Under the pieces are notes generated by a model. The model ran no database searches, had not been told where the DNA came from, and saw nothing but the letters and a program-made list of their open reading frames with translations. Shown piece by piece: positions 37,444-49,100 of a stretch of 64,000 nucleotides of DNA. Position 1 is the stretch's first letter, and each line of letters starts with the position of its first letter. The stretch comes from Atopsyche davidsoni (Eukaryota; Arthropoda; Insecta; Trichoptera; Hydrobiosidae), in NCBI GenBank assembly GCA_022113835.1, contig JAILWY010000018.1:19553501-19617500 (forward strand), in the 5' to 3' direction. Both the position numbers and the translations under genes were made by a program.

Positions 37444-40068
37444 ATGGCGCAGTACTACCAGATTGTAGGGCAGACCCCTACTATGACGCTGGAGGAGCTG
37501 CAGAGGTACTACCCCAACATCTGCGTGGATGGCTCTATCCAATGCATCGTCAACTCTGATGATCAGCAGTACGGCCAGCAGCAGGTGTGTACATTGATTA
37601 GTACATAATATCATAATTTGCTATCGATAATTTTTATAATGCCCCTTTATTATTTTTTCAATCTCTCACTATTTATGGAGTGATTTGTTATCTTAAGCAC
37701 AAAAGTACTTGTAACTTATTAAAAAGTAAGTTATGATATGAGAAAATAACTCTTTTTTTCTTCTAATCAAACTAATTAGTTTGTCATATATAAAGTGTAT
37801 TCAAACTGAATTGAAATGCTTAGATATAATTTTAACATAAATTTTGACTGAGTATTAAGAGTACCAAGTAAGCAGAGGTTAAATTATAATGAAACTTCGT
37901 ACTCGCACAAAAGTTAATCCAGTTGCTTCTCACAAATAATAGTACCTGCACTCATTTAGATATATATGATTGTTAAATAAAATGGCTAATTAATTAATTA
38001 AATACAAAAAATATATATTTTTCATCATATTTATAAATCATATAAAATTAATAAGAGATAACAGCAAGATATAAAGAAATCCAAACAGCTCAAATCAAAA
38101 TAGTGTCACTCACTAGTCCCATTATCCATGACAGGTGATCCTGTCCGGAGAACAGACACATGGAATTATCGTGAGCGACTCCGAGGCAGGTGGCACAACA
38201 GCAGGGTCAGGCTACTCGGCACCTCAATACGTACTTCGGGAACCACCACCGCCTCCACCACCACCCGCTCCACCCCCTTCTCAACCCTCACAGCCGCCGC
38301 AGCATCAGCAGGTAACATCTTACATACTCCTTTTTATAATCAGCCAGTAATCAATCTGAAGATCTTTGAAAATTAGAAATATCGATTCCCCAAAACTCCA
38401 CCCTGACAATGAACACCCAAACTCATCGGATTATTTTTTTTTCTTTATAAAGGCTAAACAGCCAAAACAATAGCATAATACTAGTGACTAGATCTCGCAT
38501 TGTGTACAGTCTGCATCTGTACAGCTACAACATGCTTACCCATTATTTTCGGTAACTAAGCACTGTAGTCTTTTATTTGAGCTAAGTTCAATTAGTAATA
38601 CAAGTATCAACAGGAACGCGTGTCATTGTTTCCACAATAAAACTGCGTCACCAGTACATGCATCGGTTTCTGTAATGCCCATATCTCGGGTCAGTTGCGA
38701 GACCCTTCACATTTAATATTAAATGTTATTCACGCATCACAAACCATGTATGTGTGTATTGAATGCTTTGGCGGCTTTATCGAGTTAGCTGAGTATAACC
38801 AACGTACCACCAATCTCCTGATCATACTTTTCTGCAAACGAAAATTCTCTTCATTCCGATTGTCTTCCCGGTCGTGTTTGCGGCCACTCCTGACGGTGGT
38901 CTCTGCCATATCTGCACTGGCTATAATGATACTGATGTACGTTCAGGTGTACTATACGGGAGAACTACCTGTGGACGCACAAGTGGTCCTTCAGCAAGCG
39001 CAGCAAATTATAGACGCGTCCCACATGACCCACCAGCCCCACCAGATACAACACGTAAGTGTCCGGCTGTCTTCTTGCTCGCTTCTAGCTTAATTTTCTT
39101 CTAATCGATACGGTTTCACGGAGAAGTCTGTCCACTTCTATTTCATTATACACTGCGAGCAGACTCTCCACCGACACCGTACATCACCTCATCAGGACTT
39201 CACACACAATAGTGGGCATTTATTACTCAGCATTGATCTTGGTATCAATATCCTCCTTTTGACAGATACTTTTAACTGCATCATGGAGTTTCAGCTTAAA
39301 TAGAGTTGTTGTATTCTGGTGTTGTGTATTCTTCTTTTTGTACATTTTCTTGAGCCTTATTCTTTACCTTCATAACTTTCAATCCTCAATATAATCTTTA
39401 ACATTACTGATATTTTATCCCAGGACCCATCAGCGATTTGTAGTAGTTGAATGTTTGAACATTTATAGTTTTCTCTTACTGCATTAGTACTTTTTAGCAA
39501 TTGCATGCCAATTTAACAAAGGTTTGTTTTATGCAATAAAATAGATAATAAATCAAATTAATTTTTACATAACAAAACATTTTTTGAAAAATATTCATGA
39601 AAATGGTCAAAAAAGGCTCGTTAGCATAGTTGGATAAATGCACCGGCCATGAAAGCTTGGGGATGTGGGTTCGAATCCCTCACAAGTCACGATGATATTT
39701 TCTGAGAGTTTTCTTTAATTGTTTTCAATGTATGAAAAAATGTGCTTAATCACAAAAAAATTCATTAACCTTATTTTATATTTACCATAGTTCTTTTTCT
39801 CAACATGTTAGTAATTCTAAATACCTTGATTGGGTACTTGCAGCATCCTCAGCTGGTCCTCGGTCAACAGGGTATTCATCACTCCCCTCACTCCTTACTG
39901 CATCTGCCACCTCCTCCTACCACTCTCATGCCCCACCCACCTCCTACTCTGCATTACGTGGAGCGCCACACTGCACCCCAACTCATCCAGCAACATCACC
40001 AGCACCAGTTGCAGCACCAACAACTGCAACAGCAGCAGCAACAGCAACAACAGCAACAACAGCAGCAA

Positions 40069-40100
<32 letters not shown>

Positions 40101-43100
40101 ATTACAGCTCCAACAACAGTTGCAGCAGCAATTACAGCATCAAATCCAACGCCAAGCTTCTCCTGTGCAACACCAGCAGCAACAAGGACAACCACGGGTG
40201 TTAAACCATCACCTACCACCCGGTCTGGCTGCACCTCGTGCCATGATTCGACCCGTTCGGCCAGTGCGGCCACCACGGACCCCCCCTCGTGCGCCCCTAA
40301 TGCGTCCTACAGGCGCTGTTCCACGCCCTGCCACCCCACGCCCATCTCGCCCTCCCACTGCACTCAACCAGCAACGCCCACTCATAGGGGTGCAGCAATC
40401 ACCCGCATCACAAAACAAGATTGTTTCTCAGCAACAGAGCAGGTTCATAGTACAGCATTCCTCTCCAAGTGTGACCAAAAAGCTCATCGTCAATCCGTCG
40501 GCTGCTGGACCAAGTGACTTGGATGATCTGGAAGAAAGCATCGCAGCTGCTGTACTACAGAAGCACCCTCCCCCTGATCGGTCGCCCGGTCTCATTACAC
40601 AACAGCACTTCCAAAGGCCGCCAACGCAACAGCCAAACGTTCCTGCCCAGCAACAGATTCTTCGTCAGCAAAATGTGCAACAAAATCAGAACCATCTTCT
40701 CCAGCATGGGACACAGTCAGTTGGCCAGCGACCTCAACAACACGTACTGGTACAGCAGCAACAGCAGCATCACCTGTTTAATCAGCAACAGACCCAGAAC
40801 TATAATGCCAACCAACATTATCAGCAGCAGACTATGGCGATGCATCAGCAGTCTCCGCAACAGATGCATCAGCATGGTCTGTATGCAGGCGAGATGTTCT
40901 TGGATCAACAAGGTCATCAACAGATCATCTACGAACCTCAGTCTTCCGTGAGCATGTATGAGGGAACTGGTCAGGCGGATTCCTCGGACGATGACTCGAG
41001 AACAGTAACCCTTAGCAACGGACAGCAGGTCACTATGAGAGAGTTCAAGAGAATGCAGCACCTGCGAAATAGGCAGTTGCCATCCACTCCTCAGTAAGTT
41101 CCTCTAAATCTTATTTTTAGACAGTTTTAGAAGCTTCAATATAGAAATTTAGGCCAGGTTGTTATGATGAAAGGAAAAATGCTGTTATTTAGAATCAACA
41201 GCTTTTTATAGATAAGTTTTGAGCTACAAACTGAAATGTCAGGATTCAGTATTTGTTTCGCTCTAGTATTATTACTGTATATGACTGCACACGGCGGAGT
41301 CATTTAAAAACTTAATGATGAGTGTGTTCTTTTATTATTTAACTGCAATGAACTAAAGTAATTGATACTAATATGGATATCTTTTTCATATTAAAATATA
41401 AAGTTACATATCAAATAGCGAATTATAACATAATTAATGCCAGTTAAAATTATTTGATAAGATCTGTTCAAATAGACAAGCTATAAATTAAATTGTTATA
41501 TAAATATGACTTACCTTATACTATATTCTCTGATGCTTTTCAACAGAAGTTCTGCTCGAGGAGGTCGTGGCGGAGTCAGTGGAAGGCAAACTCTCGTTGC
41601 TCGTAAACCAGAGCAGGTCAGCAATTCTCCAGTTCCCGTACAAGTTGTGTCTCCTCTCAGACAGCACCAAGGTCAGTAATTCTTCAATCTGCATCTCTTT
41701 CTAACATATCATATAACATAACGTAATATAAAATAATACATAGTGAGAGTTTATTAGCATTGTCTAGTATTTACAACCTCGTAAAGAAATGTATACTTTT
41801 GAAAACTATGCATTTCAAAAAAGATCTATGGCATACTTTCACATGCATCTTTCGTTGGAGATCTGCTACACAGTGGTATACAAACACAAATGCAAGCTGA
41901 ACACGCAATTTAGAAGCAATCAGAACCAGAGTTGGCACTGTTTAGTGGAACAATTTTTTTTTTAAAACAACGGCCACCAAAACCTACAAACACTAATAAA
42001 GTGAGGAATACTTAATAATAATACGTTGCACCGGAGAGTGCTATAACAACGTTCAAAAATTGTTCTCAAACTCAAGGATACTGTTTCCCTGACAATTCAG
42101 TACTTCTGTGTAACTCTTTAACAAATCTAATCTCTAGTATGCCATATTGTGTTGTATTGTATATTACTAAATGTCAATTTTAAAATCTACACAAAAATTT
42201 CCCAAAAAAAAAAACAATTGATATAAATCTGTTTGATGTAATCTATGCTATGACTGTTTTGGTTTTGCTGAAGATGAACCACGTTGAGAATGGGCGTATA
42301 GTATATAGCATTGTATCTGACCTTGTATTTTAATCCCTTGGCAGTGGAGCAGCAGGATAGCACGGTGGAGTCCAGCAGCTCCGGCGGGGAACAGCAGAGT
42401 GCCAAAATGCTTATTCTCCTGCAGTCAGGCGAGCAGCGACTCATCACCTTTACACTTCCTAAAGAAAGCTGCACTGTGCAAGAACTGCTAGAGCAGGTAC
42501 ACCGCCATTAACTTCAATTAGAAAACTAATGATGCTATGTTTAATAAATTTGAGTAACTCCAGTAATACGGATTTCTCACTTGAGTAATAACTACAGTCA
42601 ATGCCGACGAGTTGAACAACTACTGGCGAGTCTGCCGAATTTGAAACCTAAAATACCATCGTTTGCACATTACATTGACTCAGGCTCCAATGCTTTTTAA
42701 TAAAAATACAAGTAAAATCATATTACAAGAGAGTGAGTAATGTGAGTATGTGAATTCATCAGAAAGAGCGAGACATTAAGACACACGCACTTGTGTTAGT
42801 AATATACAAGTGAAAATAAATAGCAATATGTATTTAGCTTATACAGTAAAAATTATCCAGTGTGAATCATATGTTTAGTTGGTAACTCAGTATTATTCGG
42901 AGATATTAAGTGCATAAAAAATCTCTGTGAGTCAATTTATAATATCTGTGCTACATCAATGTTATGAGCTACAAATATTTATAAATAATAATTGTATAAT
43001 GATCTTTCGAAAGACGCCCAAGGGTTGCAAGTGCTTGTCTCTAAAAATGGGTCTTACTTTAATCAGACCTGCCAATCTTTAACAGCCATTAATTTCTTAT

Positions 43101-46100
43101 GAATACAAATCATTATTTGTATTCATAAGAAAGCTTCGGAGAACTAACAGCTTTATGTTATTCAGGTAAACGTCCCGTTCTCTGCTGACTCCCACATCCA
43201 GTGCATCGCCAATGCTGGTAATGAGATCGACTACTTTGTGTCTGTTGGCTCTCCTAATAAAATAGAAGAAATGCTAGAAAACCACCCGGTGAGTATAATT
43301 TTTGAAATTAAAAAAAGTTTAGCTTGTAAGAACGCAACTTTTACTTTAAATTTACAATTATACCATTTTACTATTTCTTTTCAATGTTTTATTTTTTATG
43401 AACCCGTAACATTTGATTCTCTTCTAAAAATCTTGTTGACAAAACAAAGACATTTTGTACATTTATAAAATTGAATTACAATGTTTTAAAAAACAAATTG
43501 CTTGCAGCTGATCATGATGGAGCCTTCTCAACCTGGCCAGTCTGGGGAGACGGACTCCCCTAGCGGTTCATTGGGCCCCGAAGGACCCGATGCATCTCCA
43601 GCACCCCCTGCGCCTGCTCCTGCCGCTCCCGCTGCGCCTCCTGCACCTCCCCCTTCTCCCCCGCCGCGCACTATTGATGGCATGTTGGCACTCTGCAAAT
43701 CGTGTGGTTACACCAGCTACAACTTCACCAAATGTGATAGGTATCCATTGTTATTTTCATAAGATTCATTTGAATGCAATGATGAGAATAAGTAAAAATA
43801 TGATGATTATTCAATACAATTTCATCAAGTGATGAAAATCAAATAGTGTGCATAATTATTGATAAACTATGTTTGATTTTTTAGGTGTAAAAGAAAGTTC
43901 CTTGAAGAGCCTAAAGCCATACCCGTGGCAACCAAAAAAGCTGCTGATAAAAAAGAGCCTGAAAAGCCAGTTACACCAATTAAAGACAATATGAAGTAAG
44001 TGAAATTAAAGATTTTTTAATTTTTTATGTGCATTATCATGCCGACCGATCTCTTTATTTAAATGTGCTTATTTGTTTTAGTCTGGGGATTGAACCTCTC
44101 AAACTGAACCTCTTGAAACCTGGATTGAAAATAATCAAAACAAACATGAGCAATGTGAGTGTTTACTTTGATCTAAAATCTACAAACATACCTGGTATTA
44201 TTTTATAATTATTTTGGAAATGTGTATATATATATACTCAGTCAAAATAATCCTTACAATATTGTATACTGTTAAATATATTATTGAGCAGTAAATAGAC
44301 AACCAATACTCCTTTTGGCACCAAATATTCAAATATAACAACTACATTTTTTTTACTGGCAGCAAGATATATTAATGTAAAAACATTATTTAATGACTTT
44401 TTAACAAAAGCTAACTTGTGTTATTTAAGTCTACATTGATCTGTATTTGTATTATTTCTCCTCAGGATAAGAAAGCTCGTAACAGAAAGCCCAGATCCAA
44501 ATTGCTGGATCCGGAACCTGTCATACTCACATTGAGCTCTGATGATGAAGATTCCAACTGTTCTGCCAAGAACATGCAGGTGAGGGCCGTTCTCAATCAT
44601 TAGGGACTTACTGATTACTGCTATATAAATCGTGTATTGATTGTTTTTATTTTTTCAGAGTCTGGGAGACATAATAGCTTCAGGAATGGACCCGGCAGTC
44701 ACCATGCAGGCCACCCTAAAGGAGCCGACACTCCAGGACTTGGAAACTACTCCAGGCAGCGCTCAGAATCCTCTTTCTCAACATTCTAATGAATCTGAAT
44801 TATTTTTAGGTGAGTTTAATTAAATGATACTATTATGATTACTTCTTCCCAGTTGGATGAATAATGAACTATCAAAAGATCTGAAAAAATAAAATTAAAA
44901 ATACTTATGTGAATTTTTTAACACCTGTTTTACTAATGCGATATTAGTGTCTAAAACTGAACAGTGTAATTAATAAATATTTCTTTTATTTCTACTCTAG
45001 ATGTAAACCTAACCAGAAACTTTTTTTATTCATTGATCTAAATAAATTATCACTAGGTGGACTGGTTTTAAAAAAAAACCTAGTAACGTCAAAAAAATTA
45101 TTGTCTATATCTGCGAAAGAACGTGGAAAAAAAACAAATAAGTTCAAGTGTTCGTTGTGCTTTGTTTATGGTCGTTCCTTGGCGGATGGCCACACCGGCT
45201 AGAGCGCCGAGCGCCGCGGCCATGTTGGAATTATTGTGACACTTTGAAAGAAGCATGAAGCACATTATCCTAGTGCAGAAATGTCACTAAGACGGGTTTT
45301 GCGAAGCTCAGGTGTTCTGTCGACAAAAACTCTATTTTTTATCTTATTAAAATAATTCTAAACTTAGTCGTGCATTAAAACTGCCCAAACTAACGTTTAT
45401 TAGTTGTTAGCATTGACATGTAACTTTTTTGTGGTTATTTTTTTATATGTTAGTGTATTTCTGATTGTCAAAAGCAGTTTCAACCTATTTTGTATTTATT
45501 TGCGTCGTTTGTAAATATTTTCTTTAAAACTTAGCATAAAACAATATTTCGACATTGATTTTTATTCAAAAATTTACGGCGGCGTCGTTGATTGTTTACC
45601 TACTAGCATTAGCAAATTCGAGTTTGATTAAGTAATTATGATAGCTTATAAATTTACTGTCAATTATAAGCCGAATATATCTTGTTCTCGTCATATACTA
45701 AATTGGACCCTTGTGTGATACTAATGTTTTATTATTTTAAGCCTGCTAAACTAATGTTTTTGGGCTGTCAAATTTTACAATTCAATTTGATATTGTATTG
45801 AATTCGAAAATTTAATCCATAGGTAGTCAGGAGCCACCCATAAATATTTCATTAGAGTGCAGTGTGTTTACTTTTCCCAGCATATACTCTTTTCTATTCC
45901 TATTTTTAGGTATAAATAATATTTTGTATTTCATTGGTCACAGATATGGATCGGGATGATATAAAAGAATCACCTGATGGATCTGGCTCGGAGCTGTGTG
46001 CTCTCCTTGATTGCAGGACTATCAGGATTGGATCACATAAATTTGTTCCTGAAGAAAAGGTCAGTTCAACCATATCCTGTTTACCAAAAGCTAGCTTATA

Positions 46101-49100
46101 ATATAAATGGTGGTGAAAACTACGCTACAGCATAACTGGAAACACAAAATCATATTATATGCAACTTTTTAATTTATTTCATATTTGAATAATACTTAAC
46201 ATGTGTTACTGGCAGGTTCTGATATCTACAAAGGGCATACGATTAGTTGCCCCATCAGCTACGGACTCGTCCACACAGGTGGTACTTCAGCTTCAAGCTA
46301 AGGAGCTGGTCAAAGTGCTCATTCACTCAGGAAAGGGCATGCCTGTTATCTTTCTCTACACCATGCAGTCCTGTGGTCAATATGTCCGTAAACTACTCAC
46401 CATGACAGACCTTTCAGGTATGTGGAATATGTATTTAGCCAGTGAAACATACCATGCTTTTATGAACTACGTCTAGTCACCAGATTTGAAAGCAAGAGAG
46501 GATCGAATCACATTTCAAATTAATGTCTCATTTAACCACTAAAACTTTTTCATAATAAATATTTGTATTATATTCTCAGGACCATTTTATAATCCTGTGG
46601 CAAAGGAAGAACAGTTCAAGAGAATAACACTCCTACCAAATGAAATATCAGATGAGACCAAATCCAGTCTGAAACAAATATTTGGTTCCTGTATTGATGA
46701 TCTGAGTGCGAAAGAGGCCAATGACATTTTAGTGAGAACATGCCCCAAGGAAATACAACACACTGCCAAAATGATGACCAGAGCTAACAGTAGCCAAATA
46801 TCAGGAAATATAGGAAAGAGGTAAGGCATGCAGGCTATGATTATTACTGATACGTTTTTCTTCTATAGTTATTATCATTATTTATTAGTTATTGTTATGA
46901 AATCCTACTTCATACTTATCAAGATATAAATTCATATTTAACAAGTCGATGTATACTTTCAGTATGAATACCAGCAGTGGACCTCCAGAAATTCGACAAA
47001 TACTGATATATCCTCCCGGCAAGGGAGGCATCTCTATTAACACTGAGGATTACATGTGCCTCGCTCAAGACCAGTTCCTCAACGATGTCATTATCGATTT
47101 CTATCTAAAATATTTATGTCACGATGTGTTGACCCATCCGCAGAGGGAGAAGACACACGTTTTTAGTACTTTTTTCTATAAACGTCTCACTACAAAACCC
47201 ACAAAAGCCAATAGGTATGTGTTGTTATTATTAATTATTGATAATCTGACTATTATTTGTCAACCATGTGTTTGCATAATTTTCTTTCTTGAAGATCTAA
47301 CCCTCACGAGTGGGATTCGTCACTGACCCCTGCTCAAAAACGACACGCCCGAGTCAAGTCATGGACGAAAAATGTCAACATTTTCCAAAAAGATTATGTA
47401 GTGGTCCCGATAAATGAGAATTGCCACTGGTTCCTTGCAATAATTTGCTTCCCTGGTTTGGAGGGGTGCCGCTCCATTATTAGTGACAAACTTGTCACAG
47501 TGACTGAGTCCAAAAAAAGAGGTACTTATATAAACCAGTTATTTGTGTCTTGTACTTAAATATTAAATATGTGATAAAACACTTCAAAATTGATAATTTG
47601 AAGCCCATTTTTAGTCACACTTATCTCATACATACATTTGGATGAAATAATATTGCATTGTTTTTTTCAAATTTCATTCAATTTTATACCAATTTTATAC
47701 CAATTTTTTTCAAATTCAAATTTTATACAAATTCATTATGCTTTTTTTTTAAGCTATCAATTACAAAAATGACATTTTACAATCAAAGTTTCTAAGAAAG
47801 TCACCTTTCTGGTTGAGAACAAGAGTTTTATTAGACTTAATTATATAAAATATTTTTAATGTGCTTTTCAACACGGCTCGTTTTAGCAAATAACAGTAAT
47901 CTTTCTGTTTTATTCTTTTAGATCGTAAATCTATGCTGCAAATTGGTGAAACGACAATCACTCCCATGATGAAACAAGAGCAGCTCGGGCTTAACGGTGA
48001 TGGAGACAACCTCAGTGAGAGAGACGAAGCAGAAGCAGATGTACGTACTTAAACGCCTGAATAACCCACATTATTTTTCTGTTCCCATTGTTACTTAAAA
48101 CCAATTTCTGATTTTAGGAAAGTGATCTAGATATGCTAGGTAGTGAATCCGATAACGAAGATGAACACAAGTCGGGTTCTTCCAGAGAAAAGGAAACAAA
48201 TATTTCTAATAGCAAGCATAAAGAAGAGCCAATCAAACAGTAAGTTAATCTCATAGTAAATTTGAATGTAAACCAATGTCTGAACTCTTCTCAAATATCA
48301 GTTATTACCTGTAAACTTATCTCATACTATACTGTAAGTCGAGTACTTTATCTTTGTGTGCAGTGATAATTAATAAGTTTTGTTTGCTGCACATCAACAG
48401 TATCGAATTATCCAACAGTCACCGGATGTACGAATTATATGTTTTACCAATGAGTAAATTTATTTTTCAGACCATGTATCCTAATATTTGACTCGCTGGC
48501 AGGGGCATCAAGATCTAGAGTCGTAGCAACGCTGCGAGACTATCTCACTTGCGAATACCAAGCCAAGGTAGTAAATCAATTTAAGAGACTCTGCACTCAT
48601 CTTACTGCTATTCCCTCATAACTTGACTCATTTTTTTTACTTGCAGATCTCATCTGATAGAAAGTTTACTAAAGATAATATCAAAGGTTCCTGTCCCAAG
48701 ATCCCCCAACAGAATAATTTCACCGACTGTGGGTTATATTTACTGCAGTATGTGGAACATTTTTTTAAGGTAACATAATGCAATATGTTTGTGATTTAGT
48801 TTGTGATATTTCAGAAAGTTTTCTAAAGTAATAGGTCTCATATTGGAGACATATTATTTATATGCATAAAATGAAAAATAGATTATAACTCATTTCAACA
48901 TAATTAGAAATATTAACTTTATTCAAGAAGAGTTATTGATTGGTAAGAGAAGATACCTTTTGTTATTTTTTACATTAAACATTGCTTTTTTTTCTCTTTC
49001 AGAATCCAATATATGACTATCGTTTACCAATAAAGCAACTCGTTAGTTGGTTTGATGAAATCATTGTTACAAGAAAGAGGGAGGAGATTTCAAACCTTCT

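Noticed and set aside
39615..39690. Functional tRNA gene
   Set aside because: No proper acceptor stem, mismatched T-stem and no CCA-proximal pairing; only the pol III boxes are retained.
39895..40276. Poly-Leu and Ala/Val-rich open frames on the minus strand
   Set aside because: They are the antisense of the CAG/CAA glutamine repeat in SENP6/7 exon 4.
40514..40951. 145-codon plus-strand frame in SENP6/7 exon 4
   Set aside because: Alternate frame of the Gln-rich exon; composition follows shifted CAG/CAA codons.
44810..45943. Possibility that 37444-44809 and 45944-50003 are two separate genes
   Set aside because: Exon phases match across the gap, no stop or poly(A) signal convincingly ends the upstream part, and the upstream part carries a SUMO-interacting motif. 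The internal promoter is better read as an alternative start, though transcript data would settle it.
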